A DNA stretch of 64,000 nucleotides from Faecalispora sporosphaeroides DSM 1294 (GCA_000383295.1 KB911076.1:1-64000); one strand, 5' to 3'; shown: positions 17,360 through 26,896, counted from the first letter of the stretch. Translations and numbers: made by a program. The notes: generated by a model from the sequence alone, not told the origin.

Positions 17360-17473
17360 GATTTAACATGAGCTTTCCTCAACATAATTGGGCAGTGCAA
17401 GCAGTATAGTCTCAAAGACAATATGCGGTACAATATGTTATGCGTTCATAGTTCAGCGCATTTAATGAACAAG

Positions 17474-17483
17474 GTTAGCTAAC
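17474..17483. promoter_or_regulatory. Palindrome GTTAGCTAAC before the importer operon
   Basis: Perfect 10-bp palindrome followed by a further CTAAC half-site. It sits 31 bases before the lipoprotein start. The same half-sites occur before the AraC gene, suggesting one regulator for both, plausibly an iron-responsive DtxR-type repressor or the AraC protein itself. Confidence 0.5.
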
Positions 17484-17514
17484 TCTAACTTAGTTCAACA
17501 TAGGAGGATTATAC

Positions 17515-18543
17515 ATGTTTAAAAAAATATCTGTTTTATTGGCAATCGTCCTTTGCTTTTCCGCATTGACTGCCTGCTCACAAAAGAACCCAACTCAAAA
17601 TATAGTATCTAATTCGTCTTCTGATAGTGGAGAAAGCACCTCCCAGCAGAACAAGCATTATCCGTTGACCTTATCAATTTATGATGACAAAGGGAATGAA
17701 ATGGAGCAGACCATTGAAAAAAAAACACAGCGCATTGTTGTCATTGGACAAGGTTTTGCAGAGTGGATGATTGGACTAGGAGAAGAAAAGCGAATTGTGG
17801 GATTGGCTTATCTGGACAAATCATTCTCCGAATATGAAGATCAAATCAAAAGTCTGCCAATCATTACGGATATGTGGCCATCAAAAGAATCTATATTAGA
17901 ACTCCAACCGGATTTGATTATTTCAATGTCTTCTGCATTTCAGAAGGATCGTCTCGGGGATATTTCTTTTTGGAATGAACGAGGAATTCCGGTACTAGCA
18001 GGTATTAATTATACCATTGGCCGTACAATGGACGGCTTTTTTGATGATATCAACAATTTAGGAAAGGTACTCAATATTGAAGAAAAGACCAATGCTTTTG
18101 TGAATGAACAAAAAGAGAAAATCAGTGAAATTCAGACTAAGGCAGCGCAGGCGAACGACAAACCTAAGATTTTACTGCTTGGAACCAGTGGAGATACAAC
18201 GTATTACTATGGCCCATCTCTTTGCCTCATAGACGAAATGATTGAAGGTGCAGGTGGTGAGTACATTAAGGTATCAGAAGAAACATATGTGGATATGTCT
18301 GAGGAATCTATTTTATCGGTTAATCCTGACAAGATTATTATTACCGGATTCCAAAAATCCGATAGTGAAGCATTGATTAACAAATATCTCCTGAATCCAA
18401 AGCTAAAAAATGCAACTGCAATTAAGACTAGAAACGTAAAGGTCGTTGAATATACTACTGCTGTTCGGGGAAGTCTTGGCCTCTCAGAGCTGTATATGGA
18501 TGTGGCTGAATTTATTCACCCTGAATTATTTAAGGGAGAATAA
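17515..18543 (+). CDS. Iron-siderophore/cobalamin-type ABC importer, substrate-binding lipoprotein
   Basis: A 342-residue extracellular binding protein. The signal peptide (KK, hydrophobic core, lipobox LTAC with Cys at residue 21) predicts a membrane-anchored lipoprotein. It has a low-complexity Ser/Asn/Gln linker and then a class III (BtuF/FhuD-type) periplasmic-binding fold, with RIVVIGQGFAEWMIGLG and LELQPDLIISMSS. With the FecCD-like permease and ATPase that follow, it forms a complete importer. The ligand may be ferric siderophore, heme or a corrinoid; the upstream DtxR-like box favours iron. The ATG follows AGGAGG. It is the first gene of a four-gene operon. Confidence 0.9.
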   Translation: MFKKISVLLAIVLCFSALTACSQKNPTQNIVSNSSSDSGESTSQQNKHYPLTLSIYDDKGNEMEQTIEKKTQRIVVIGQGFAEWMIGLGEEKRIVGLAYLDKSFSEYEDQIKSLPIITDMWPSKESILELQPDLIISMSSAFQKDRLGDISFWNERGIPVLAGINYTIGRTMDGFFDDINNLGKVLNIEEKTNAFVNEQKEKISEIQTKAAQANDKPKILLLGTSGDTTYYYGPSLCLIDEMIEGAGGEYIKVSEETYVDMSEESILSVNPDKIIITGFQKSDSEALINKYLLNPKLKNATAIKTRNVKVVEYTTAVRGSLGLSELYMDVAEFIHPELFKGE

Positions 18544-18545
18544 GC

Positions 18546-19661
18546 ATGAGTCCATCACATAACAGTAAGCAAAAACAGATTCCCCAAAAAGGTCAGGGGA
18601 TTGCACCAAAACGCTCTGTATTCTCAATCATCTTTATTCTTTTGATTTCTGCTGTAGTTATATCCGTAATACTTTCAGTTTCTATCGGACAAGTATCCAT
18701 TCCATTTCATCAGTCTTTTCAAATACTGGTCAATCATATAACAGATGGAAAGTTTGGAAGTATAGGTCAAATTTCAGACGGTATGTATACAGATATTATT
18801 TGGCAGATTCGTTTTCCTAGGGTCTTGCTGGCAATGGTTATGGGGGCAGGGCTTGCGCTTTGCGGAACAGTTATGCAGGCTTCCGTACAAAATCCTTTGG
18901 CAGACCCTTATATTTTGGGGATTTCGTCCGGTGCCGCTTTGGGAGCAACCTTTTCGATTATGCTTGGTTTTAGTGTGGGAGGGCTGCTTGGGGAGCTCGG
19001 TGTTGCATCGTGGGCTTTTATCGGTGCGCTTGGAGCAGCCGCATTGGTTTTGGGTCTTGCCAGTATCGGTGGGAAAACATCTTCGGTCAAACTGGTTTTA
19101 GCTGGAACGGTAATTAATGCCCTCTGCAATGCATTTTCAAATTTTATCATCTATTTTGCGAAAAATTCAGATGGAATACGCTCCGTGTCCTTCTGGACTA
19201 TGGGCAGCTTAGCATCGGCTGAATGGAGTACATTGCCGCTTATATCAGCGGTTGTCATTGCAGCGATTATATTTTTCCTGTTTCAGTCCAGAGTGATGAA
19301 CACAATGCTGATGGGAGAAGAAACTGCAATTACTTTGGGAGTGAATCTGAATTTTTACAGGCGCTTGTATATGATCTTATCCTCCGTGGTAACAGGTGTT
19401 CTAGTGTCTACCTGTGGAATTATCGGGTTTGTAGGTCTTATTGTTCCACACATTGTGCGAAGTGCTGTAGGTTCCGACCATAAGCGTCTCATACCAACAT
19501 CAATCCTGTTCGGCTCCTTATTTATGATATGGACAGATATTTTTGCACGCACAATTGTCCCTAACGGGGAACTTCCAGTTGGAATCGTAACCTCCCTGCT
19601 CGGTGCACCGGTATTCATGTACATGTTGATTAAGAAAAGCTACGGGTTTGGAGGGAGATAA
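18546..19661 (+). CDS. FecCD-family ABC importer permease
   Basis: A 371-residue membrane protein with an extended, charged N terminus and about ten hydrophobic segments. Family motifs include RFPRVLLAMVMGAGLALCGTVMQ, NPLADPYILGISSGAALGA and GFVGLIVPHIVR (the coupling helix region). It forms the translocation pore for the lipoprotein-delivered ligand, presumably as a homodimer. It starts 2 bases after the lipoprotein stop, with AGGGAG upstream, and its stop is followed after 1 base by the ATPase start. Confidence 0.92.
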   Translation: MSPSHNSKQKQIPQKGQGIAPKRSVFSIIFILLISAVVISVILSVSIGQVSIPFHQSFQILVNHITDGKFGSIGQISDGMYTDIIWQIRFPRVLLAMVMGAGLALCGTVMQASVQNPLADPYILGISSGAALGATFSIMLGFSVGGLLGELGVASWAFIGALGAAALVLGLASIGGKTSSVKLVLAGTVINALCNAFSNFIIYFAKNSDGIRSVSFWTMGSLASAEWSTLPLISAVVIAAIIFFLFQSRVMNTMLMGEETAITLGVNLNFYRRLYMILSSVVTGVLVSTCGIIGFVGLIVPHIVRSAVGSDHKRLIPTSILFGSLFMIWTDIFARTIVPNGELPVGIVTSLLGAPVFMYMLIKKSYGFGGR

Positions 19662-19662
19662 T

Positions 19663-20433
19663 TTGAATTTAAATGCGGAACACATATCGGTATCCTTAAC
19701 AGGTGCTGACATTGTAAAAGATATCAGTATTAGAGTCGAAAATAAACAGTTTGTAGGAATTATAGGGCCGAATGGATGCGGAAAGTCCACTTTGCTGAAA
19801 AGTATATACAAAGTCATCAAACCTCAAAAAGGAACTGTATTTTTAGGGGATAAAGATGTCTTAAAATCATCTGCCCGCATTGTTTCAAAAGAGATGGGAG
19901 TTGTAGGACAATTCAACGATTTAAGCTTTGATTTTACAGTCCGGGAGATGGTAATGATGGGGCGTACTCCCCACAAGCAGCTTATGGAAGCTGATAATAC
20001 GCAGGACTACAAAATTGTTGCGGATGCTTTAGAACGGGTGGATTTAACAGAGTATGCGAATAGAAGCTATTTGACTTTATCCGGCGGGGAAAAACAAAGG
20101 GTAATACTGGCACGTGCAATTGCACAAGAGCCTAAATTCTTGGTTTTGGACGAGCCGACAAATCATTTAGATATTAAGTACCAAATTCAGATTTTAACAG
20201 TTGTAAAGTCGCTAAACATTGGAGTTCTTGCCGCTCTGCATGATCTTCCTATGGCTGCTGTTTACTGCGATATGCTCTATGTAATAAAAGACGGAAAAAT
20301 AATTGCCTCCGGAAGTCCGAAAGAAGTTTTGACAAAAAAATTGATAAGACAAGTTTATGAAATAGATTGCGAAATATACACCAATCCAATTACTGGAAAT
20401 TTAGCAATTGCATACCTGCCCTTATACTCATAG
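19663..20433 (+). CDS. FepC/BtuD-type ABC importer ATPase
   Basis: A 256-residue ATPase. Walker A is GPNGCGKST, the signature is LSGGEKQRVILARA, and Walker B is FLVLDEPTNHLD followed by an H-loop (LHDLPMAA). It energises import through the FecCD permease. I selected the TTG at 19663, because GGAGGGAG lies just upstream and the permease stop ends at 19661. An in-frame TTG at 19648 would place the ribosome binding site inside the coding region. Confidence 0.92.
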   Translation: MNLNAEHISVSLTGADIVKDISIRVENKQFVGIIGPNGCGKSTLLKSIYKVIKPQKGTVFLGDKDVLKSSARIVSKEMGVVGQFNDLSFDFTVREMVMMGRTPHKQLMEADNTQDYKIVADALERVDLTEYANRSYLTLSGGEKQRVILARAIAQEPKFLVLDEPTNHLDIKYQIQILTVVKSLNIGVLAALHDLPMAAVYCDMLYVIKDGKIIASGSPKEVLTKKLIRQVYEIDCEIYTNPITGNLAIAYLPLYS

Positions 20434-20445
20434 GAGGGATTACTA

Positions 20446-21774
20446 ATGGAATTAGACATGACGAAGGGAGAACCTTCTCGCATTATACTAAAATTTTTTA
20501 TTCCTTTATTTATCGGAGATGTGTTTCAGCAATTCTATAGCATCATTGATGCAATTGTCATAGGGAAATTTGTGGGTACAGCTGCGTTTGCAGCAGTTGG
20601 ATCTTCAAGTGCTGTAACTGTTTTTATAACTTCTATCTTGTTAGGTCTTGCTATGGGCGCTTCGGCAATTTTTTCTCAGCTCTATGGTGCAAAGCAATAC
20701 GATGAACTGAAAAAAACAATTTCTACCGCGCTTATATTTTTATTTTGTGTAAGCGTGCTAATCACGGTTGTAACATCAGTATTTTTGCCGCAGATTATTT
20801 CCCTTTATCAAATGCCAAAAGAAACTGCTGTTTATGCTTCTGATTATTTAAAGTATGTTTTTGGGGGCTTTGTTTTTGTCGGTATGTATAATGCCTTTGC
20901 TTTTTTGTTACGGGCATTTGGAGACTCTAAAACGCCGTTATATTTTTTAGTTGCCTCATGCATATCAAATCTTCTCTTAGACCTGCTCTTTGTAGCTGTG
21001 TTTCGTATGGGAACTGCTGGCGCAGCAATTGCCACGCTTCTTACACAGGGGTTTGCCGCCGTAGGCTGTGGCATTTATACTATAAAGCGAATGGGATTCT
21101 TGCAATTTAAAAGGAAAGAATTTGTATTCAACACCTCTGCATTTCAAAATATTGCCGTTTATTCCGTGTTGACAGCACTGCAACAGTCTATTTCAAGCTT
21201 TGGAATGATGCTTATTCAGGGGTTGGTGAATACATTTGGCACAACTGTTATGGCTGCATTTGCAGCAGATTCTAAAATAGATTCTGTTGCAAATACCCCT
21301 TTGCAAGATTTGGGCAATGCTTTTTCAACCTATACTGCTCAAAATAAAGGAGCAGGAGAAACTAAAAGAATTCGAGAAGGGTTCCGTGTAACTTCTAGGA
21401 TAATTATAGTGCTGTCAGCAATAATCAGCATAGTTGCATTTGTTTTCGCACCAAACCTAATAACACTTTTCGTAAGTAAAGATGCTACTGAGGTAATCGC
21501 TGTTGGCATTGGTTATCTTAGAATTGTTTCCGTATTTTATGTATTGCTTGGTTTTATCGTTATGTTTTATGGATTTTTCAGAGGACTCGGAGAGATTAAA
21601 ATATCAATTTTAATGACCATAGTGTCACAAGGCTTAAGATTACTGTTAGCTTATTCATTCGCACCAATAAAAGGGTTTTCGGGTGTTTGTTGGGCTATTG
21701 TGATTGGATGGTTTTTGTCAGATTTATTGGGATTTTACATGTACAAGAAGGTCATGGCGAAAAAATCTTGTTGA
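20446..21774 (+). CDS. MATE-family efflux transporter
   Basis: A 442-residue protein with twelve predicted membrane segments in two homologous halves. The first half begins with the typical TKGEPSRIILKFFIPLFIGDVFQQFYSIIDAIVIGKFVG pattern (read as separate blocks). MATE proteins export drugs or metabolites with Na+ or H+. It is the last gene of the importer operon, 12 bases after the ATPase, with AGGAGGG upstream. Placement with siderophore-type uptake suggests export of a siderophore-like compound or of a toxic product, but this is inference. No biosynthesis genes are nearby. A strong terminator follows. Confidence 0.92.
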   Translation: MELDMTKGEPSRIILKFFIPLFIGDVFQQFYSIIDAIVIGKFVGTAAFAAVGSSSAVTVFITSILLGLAMGASAIFSQLYGAKQYDELKKTISTALIFLFCVSVLITVVTSVFLPQIISLYQMPKETAVYASDYLKYVFGGFVFVGMYNAFAFLLRAFGDSKTPLYFLVASCISNLLLDLLFVAVFRMGTAGAAIATLLTQGFAAVGCGIYTIKRMGFLQFKRKEFVFNTSAFQNIAVYSVLTALQQSISSFGMMLIQGLVNTFGTTVMAAFAADSKIDSVANTPLQDLGNAFSTYTAQNKGAGETKRIREGFRVTSRIIIVLSAIISIVAFVFAPNLITLFVSKDATEVIAVGIGYLRIVSVFYVLLGFIVMFYGFFRGLGEIKISILMTIVSQGLRLLLAYSFAPIKGFSGVCWAIVIGWFLSDLLGFYMYKKVMAKKSC

Positions 21775-21840
21775 CGTAAGTAGCTTCTAAATATAAAAAA
21801 CGTTGAGTTTGGCGTGAGAATTTTCATGCTCAAACGACTC

Positions 21841-21875
21841 GGCCCTCCAAGCTTATAGGTTTGGAGGGCCTTTGT
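21841..21875 (+). terminator. Terminator of the importer/MATE operon
   Basis: Stem GGCCCTCCAA / TTGGAGGGCC with an approximately 10-base loop and T-rich tail. It ends the AT-rich block. The rest of the gene-free stretch to 22113 shows no feature I can support. Confidence 0.88.
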
Positions 21876-22113
21876 TATGTGTCAATTAGGCATTCAGCTG
21901 TTATTGGTGGGGCCGTCATCTTACCATGGCGGCTGGCTGTAGCAGAAGTTTTCATATTACATTATTTCAAAAAATCATATAAATCTGTGGGTGAAGTGCG
22001 CCCCAATCGTTATTCAGTATATTATACCGTTTAACTTTTTGGGGTCAATCAAATCCAGTCCCTTTTCCTTTTTATATTGGTATGCTTCCTTTTGTATCCG
22101 ATGTCGTCGAGAC

Positions 22114-23187
22114 TCAGTCGCCGAAGCTGATGCCGATGTCCCGCGCGGACTGGATCATCTCGCAATCCAGCGGAACGGCCTTGAGCTTGCCCGCCACCTC
22201 GCCCAGCGGAACGGGGACGATCTTCTGATTCTGCAGGGCCATCATACAGCCGAAGCGGCGATCCTGAATCATCTGGGCCGCGGCGGTGCCAAGGCGAGTT
22301 GCCAGCACGCGGTCGTAAGGGCAGGGGCTGCCGCCGCGCTGAAAATGGCCGGGAATCGTCACGCGCACCTCGTTGCCGGTGTTCTCGCTGATCTCTTTGG
22401 CCAAACGATAGGAAAGGGAGGGCTCCGTCATTTTGGCCCGCTGCGCTTTCAGCTCTTTTTTGGAAAGGGCCGATTCCCTGTCCGAAATGGCGCCCTCCGC
22501 CACGGCCAGAATCGAAAACTGCTTGCCGGAGCGCTTTCTCTGCTGCAGCGCGTGGCAGATGGAATCAATGTTGTAGGGGATTTCGGGCAGTAAAATCGCG
22601 TCCGCGCCGCCCGCGATGCCGGCGTGCAGCGTCAGCCAGCCAACCTTGTGGCCCATCAGCTCCACAATGAATACCCGCCCGTGCGACGTGGCGGTGGTGT
22701 GGATGGAATCGATGACCATCGAGGCAATTTCCACCGCGCTGGAAAAGCCGAAGGTCATTTCGGTATTCCACAGGTCGTTGTCGATGGTTTTGGGCAGCGT
22801 GATCACATTCAGCCCCTCTTCGCTGAGCAGGTTCGCGGTTTTGTGGGTGCCGTTGCCGCCCAGAATCACCATGCAGTCGAGCCGAAGCTTTTTATAATTT
22901 TTCTTCATCTGCTCTACCTTTTCGCTCTGGCTACCCTCGGGGCCGCGAATTTCTTTAAACGGCTGGCGCGAGGTGCCGAGGATCGTGCCGCCCAGCGTTA
23001 AGATGCCGGAAAAGTCGCGGGGAGTCATCTCCCAGTAATTGCCGTCCATCAGGCCGCGGTATCCGTCGCGGATTCCCAATATGGCAACGTCGTCCTCGAA
23101 TTTTTCGTAAAGTGCTTTCCCTACGGCGCGAATTGCGGCGTTCAGCCCCTGGCAGTCGCCTCCGCTGGTCAAAATTCCAACTCTCAT
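22114..23187 (-). CDS. pfkA: 6-phosphofructokinase
   Basis: A 357-residue phosphofructokinase that phosphorylates fructose 6-phosphate to the 1,6-bisphosphate. Visible blocks are GILTSGGDCQGLNAAIR at the N terminus, GIRDGYRGLM, TLGGTILGTSR, PKTIDNDL with the catalytic Asp residues, and RVFIVELMGHKVGWLT. Two specificity sites are informative. GGNGT keeps Gly at the ATP-type position 104 (E. coli numbering) but has Asn where E. coli has Asp103, and the Lys of PKTIDND is the one seen in PPi-type and mixed group III enzymes. Phosphoryl donor is therefore uncertain, with ATP slightly favoured. It is the last gene of ppx-ppk-pfk on the minus strand. Confidence 0.88.
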   Translation of the reverse strand: MRVGILTSGGDCQGLNAAIRAVGKALYEKFEDDVAILGIRDGYRGLMDGNYWEMTPRDFSGILTLGGTILGTSRQPFKEIRGPEGSQSEKVEQMKKNYKKLRLDCMVILGGNGTHKTANLLSEEGLNVITLPKTIDNDLWNTEMTFGFSSAVEIASMVIDSIHTTATSHGRVFIVELMGHKVGWLTLHAGIAGGADAILLPEIPYNIDSICHALQQRKRSGKQFSILAVAEGAISDRESALSKKELKAQRAKMTEPSLSYRLAKEISENTGNEVRVTIPGHFQRGGSPCPYDRVLATRLGTAAAQMIQDRRFGCMMALQNQKIVPVPLGEVAGKLKAVPLDCEMIQSARDIGISFGD

Positions 23188-23208
23188 GGTTTTGTGGGCC
23201 CCTTTCCG

Positions 23209-25326
23209 TTATTTGAGCCGCTTCGCCTTATCCGCATCGCGGATCGGCTCCATCAGCTTGCTTTCCTCCGATTTTTTCAGTTCCGTCAGGCTCTTTTTCG
23301 CCATGGTGGAGAACAAAGACTGGCAGTTGACGGCGGCCCTGCCGCGCCGGCTGACGTGCAGGTAGGTCGTATCCGGCTGCATCATCCGCGTATTGACGTT
23401 GTCGCTGCGCAGAATCTCCAGAATTTCAAACGCGCGGCGCTTCAGCTCTTCCCCCTCAATGGGGAACACAAGCTCTACCCGGCGGTCCAGGTTACGGGGC
23501 ATCCAGTCGGCGCTGCCCATATAAATTTTGGGGTCGCCCCCGTTTTGAAAGGCGTAAATGCGGCTGTGCTCCAAAAGCTGGCCCACAATACTCTGCACGG
23601 TGATGGTTTCGCTCAGCCCCGGCAGCCGGGGAATCAGGCTGCACATGCCGCGCACGATCAGGTGGATCGGCACGCCGGCCTGCGACGCTTCGTACAGCAG
23701 CTCGATCAGCTGCGGGTCGATCAGAGCATTCACCTTTACGGTGATGCCGCTGGGAAGGCCCTTTTTCGCGTTTTCGGTTTCGCGGCGGATCATGCGCTCG
23801 AAAAAGCTCCGCATCCCCTGCGGCGCCACCACAAATTTGCGGTATTCCGGCGGGCGGGAATAACCGGTGAGCACGTTGAAGAGCGACGAAGCGTCGATGC
23901 CGTAGGGCTCGCGGCAGGTGAACACGCCGATGTCGGTATAGATTTTGGCGGTGGAGTCATTGTAGTTGCCGGTACCCATGTGGACATACCGGCGGATGCC
24001 GTCTTCCTCGCGCCGCACCACCAGCAGAATTTTGCAGTGGGTCTTGAGGCCCGCAAGGCCGTAGATGACGTGGCAGCCGGCCTGCTCCAGCTTTTTGGCC
24101 CAGTTGATGTTGTTCTCTTCGTCAAAGCGGGCTTTCAGCTCCACCAGCACGGTCACCTGCTTGCCGTTCTCCGCCGCGCGGATCAGCGCCGCGATAATGG
24201 GGGAGTGGCCGCTGACGCGGTACAGTGTCTGCTTAATGGCCAGCACATCTGCGTCGTCGGCGGCACTGCTGACAAAATCCACCACACACTGAAAGCTCTC
24301 GTACGGGTGGTGCACCATGCGGTCTTTTTCCCGAATGGCCTCGAAAATATCGTCATAGCCCCAGAAGGCCGAGGGGGGATAAACGGGCTTGATCGGGTCG
24401 AAGCACAAAGTGTCGTACCCCGGCAGAGACGCGAATTTGGTCAGGTACGTCAGGTCGATCGGCCCGGGCACCTCGAACAGGTCGTTCGGCTTCAGGTCGA
24501 GCATCTCCACCAGAAACTCCTTGATTTCAGCGTCGCAGTTCTGCAACAGCTCCAGCCGCACGGGCCGCCCGCGCTTGCGCTTTTTAATGGATTTCTGCAC
24601 CTCGGTCAGAAGGTCCTCGGCGTCCTCGTCGATTTCCAGGTCGGAGTTTCTCGTCAGGCGGAACGGCGAGCAGGCCTCGATGTGGTGCATGCCGAACAGA
24701 TTGTTGATTTTATAGGAGATAATATTCTCGAGCAGCACATAAATTTTCCGCTCCGGGTCGGGTACCTGCAAAAAGCGGGAGAGAATCGACGGCACCTGTA
24801 CCACCGCGAACAGGGATTCCTCCTCGCCCTTCAGGCGAACCGCCAGATTCAGGCTCTTGTTTGTGAGCATGGGGAACGGGCGGCTGCGGTCTACCGCGAG
24901 CGGCGTCAGCACCGGGTACAGAATCTTGTCAAAATAATCCGAAATAAAATTCTGCTGCTCCTCGCTCAGCTCGCCCGGCGCGCAGAAAAAGACGTTCTCC
25001 TTGCGCAGGGCCGGCAGAATCGAGCGGTGCAAAGAGGTATACTGCTGCTCGGTAAACGAGCGGATTTTGCGCGTCAGGCGAACCATCAGCTCATCCGGCG
25101 TCAGGCCGGAAAGGTCTGGTGTTTTATAGCCCGAGTGCACCTGGGCCTTTACCCCCGCTACGCGCACCATAAAAAACTCATCCAGATTGGAGGAGGTAAT
25201 CCCCAGAAACCGCAGACGCTCCATAACGGGATTTTCCTTTTCAAAGGCCTCCTCCAAAACGCGCCAGTTAAAGTCCATCCAGCTCAGCTCCCGGTTGATG
25301 AAGGGGAACTGCTTGTTCTCATCCAT
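23209..25326 (-). CDS. ppk1: Polyphosphate kinase 1
   Basis: A 705-residue PPK1 that reversibly makes polyphosphate from ATP. The N-terminal domain starts with the family hallmark FINRELSWMDFNWRVLEEA and SSNLDEFFMVRVAG. The catalytic half carries VLVELKARFDEENNI, YGLAGLKTHCKI with the autophosphorylated His, VHMGTGNYND, and MGSADWMPRNLDRRVE. The length is full. It starts 16 bases after the Ppx-like gene and precedes pfkA by 21 bases, an arrangement that joins polyphosphate metabolism with glycolytic flux. Confidence 0.96.
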   Translation of the reverse strand: MDENKQFPFINRELSWMDFNWRVLEEAFEKENPVMERLRFLGITSSNLDEFFMVRVAGVKAQVHSGYKTPDLSGLTPDELMVRLTRKIRSFTEQQYTSLHRSILPALRKENVFFCAPGELSEEQQNFISDYFDKILYPVLTPLAVDRSRPFPMLTNKSLNLAVRLKGEEESLFAVVQVPSILSRFLQVPDPERKIYVLLENIISYKINNLFGMHHIEACSPFRLTRNSDLEIDEDAEDLLTEVQKSIKKRKRGRPVRLELLQNCDAEIKEFLVEMLDLKPNDLFEVPGPIDLTYLTKFASLPGYDTLCFDPIKPVYPPSAFWGYDDIFEAIREKDRMVHHPYESFQCVVDFVSSAADDADVLAIKQTLYRVSGHSPIIAALIRAAENGKQVTVLVELKARFDEENNINWAKKLEQAGCHVIYGLAGLKTHCKILLVVRREEDGIRRYVHMGTGNYNDSTAKIYTDIGVFTCREPYGIDASSLFNVLTGYSRPPEYRKFVVAPQGMRSFFERMIRRETENAKKGLPSGITVKVNALIDPQLIELLYEASQAGVPIHLIVRGMCSLIPRLPGLSETITVQSIVGQLLEHSRIYAFQNGGDPKIYMGSADWMPRNLDRRVELVFPIEGEELKRRAFEILEILRSDNVNTRMMQPDTTYLHVSRRGRAAVNCQSLFSTMAKKSLTELKKSEESKLMEPIRDADKAKRLK

Positions 25327-25342
25327 GGTCTTTCCCTCTCTC

Positions 25343-26896
25343 TCAAAGCATCAGCGTTTTGATTTTCAGTACGGGGTGAATCCCAAACACCTCCTGAAAA
25401 AACGGCGCGCACAAGTCGAACGCCCATTTTTCCAGCGTCAGGTTCCCGTCGCTGCTGCTCGTGATCACGAGCCGGTCTTTTTCCAGCTTGATCGCAATGT
25501 CCTCCAGCTTCTGCGTCTGCGATTTATCCAGCGCGTTTGAAAGGCGGAAAATCGCCACAAGCTTTGAAATCATCAGGCGGGTCTGTTTATCAAGGCGGTT
25601 GAATTCCGGGTCGTCGCCGCTGGGCACGCAGTATTCGTCGTAGCTGGACAAAAACGCGATCATTAGCACCTCGCGGTCGGTCAGGCCGTAAATGTCGATG
25701 TTCTTGACCAGATCGAACGTGCTGTTCAGGTGCTCTTTGGAATTGATGTAATACCCCGCGTCGTGCAGGATGCAGGCCAGCTCCAGAATCAGTCTGCTCT
25801 TGTAATCCATGCCGTGGATTTTCTTTGTCTTGTCAAAAATCCGGCACGAAAAACGGCGCACCGCATCCGAATGCGAGCGGTTGCAGCGGTAGCGGTCGGC
25901 GATCCACTGCGCGCACGAAATCGCGCTGTTTACGACGTGGGTTTCGTAATCTTTTTTGCTTTTCGGTACCAGCATCTGGCGCAGAAGAGCGTCCCACAGC
26001 TCTACCTTTGGGCAGATCACCCGGTCGGCGTGCGTCAGCTGCAAAAGCTGCATGTAAATTACCAGCACCGGGTACAGCACCTGTGCGCTGGCGTCGGTGA
26101 TGTCGTACTTGGCGGCGAGAGAGTCCGGCGTCATGACGCGAACCTCCTGCAGCAGGCGGCCGATCAGCTCCGACTGAATGATGTAATGTCCCTGATCGGG
26201 CGTAACGCTGCAAATGCGCGCAATCAGCTCGATCTCGCTGCCTGCCAGCACCAGGTTGCGGATGCTCTTCAGGCGTCCGGGAATGGGGATGTGCTTCACG
26301 ATCAGGTTCAGGTATTCCTCTACCACCGTATCGAAATCGCCGCTGTTTTCCTGAATGCTGCCGAGCATGTTGTACAGCTTCATCGGCCCGATGGAGATGT
26401 TCTGCGAGAAGATCATATTCGTTCCGTCGAAAATGGAAAGCCCGATGCTGCCGGTGCCGATGAACGAGATCAGGGTGTTGCCGGCCGGAAAGTTCGGCAT
26501 GGCCTGTATCGAGTTCAAAACCTCGGAGTAGATCAGCGTTTTTTCCTGGTCGTCCTCCAAAACCTGTACGGTGATCCCGTTCTGGATTTTCAGCTGGTCG
26601 GTGATGTAATCCCGGTTCTTCGCCTCGCGCAGGGCTGTGGTGGCCACCACGCGCTGCTGCTCGGCGCCGTATTCCTTCATCACGTCGCTGTATCCGTGCA
26701 GGGTGGAGGAAATATTCCAAAGGCTTTCAAAGCTGATTTTCCCGCCGTGAAACACCTCAGAGCCAATTTTGACAGGGTATTCCAGCCGATCCAGCGTGAC
26801 GATTTTGTCCTTTTGCAGCTGAGCAATTTTCATTTTCAGCATGCTCGAGCTGATGTCAATGACAGCGGCCACTTTGCCTCCCTTTTTACGGTTCAT
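25343..26896 (-). CDS. Ppx/GppA-like phosphatase homologue with divergent active site
   Basis: A 517-residue protein with an actin-fold N-terminal half of the exopolyphosphatase/pppGpp phosphatase family and a C-terminal HD-type helical domain (ILHDAGYYINS). The order next to ppk1 supports a polyphosphate role. By my hand alignment the catalytic signatures are altered. The usual DIGSNS is DISSS near residue 14, the phosphate-binding GGGS region reads GTGS, and the acidic ISG-x-EEA segment reads LEDDQEK, placing Gln at the expected catalytic Glu. It may be a weak enzyme or a sensor. The ATG at 26896 follows GAGGAGGG. A family A leader with promoter lies upstream. Confidence 0.8.
   Translation of the reverse strand: MNRKKGGKVAAVIDISSSMLKMKIAQLQKDKIVTLDRLEYPVKIGSEVFHGGKISFESLWNISSTLHGYSDVMKEYGAEQQRVVATTALREAKNRDYITDQLKIQNGITVQVLEDDQEKTLIYSEVLNSIQAMPNFPAGNTLISFIGTGSIGLSIFDGTNMIFSQNISIGPMKLYNMLGSIQENSGDFDTVVEEYLNLIVKHIPIPGRLKSIRNLVLAGSEIELIARICSVTPDQGHYIIQSELIGRLLQEVRVMTPDSLAAKYDITDASAQVLYPVLVIYMQLLQLTHADRVICPKVELWDALLRQMLVPKSKKDYETHVVNSAISCAQWIADRYRCNRSHSDAVRRFSCRIFDKTKKIHGMDYKSRLILELACILHDAGYYINSKEHLNSTFDLVKNIDIYGLTDREVLMIAFLSSYDEYCVPSGDDPEFNRLDKQTRLMISKLVAIFRLSNALDKSQTQKLEDIAIKLEKDRLVITSSSDGNLTLEKWAFDLCAPFFQEVFGIHPVLKIKTLML

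Noticed and set aside
23194-25362. Very long open frame antisense to ppk1 (722 codons)
   Set aside because: It is the shadow of a GC-rich coding sequence; composition is rich in His/Arg/Gln/Leu and matches no family, while ppk1 is certain.
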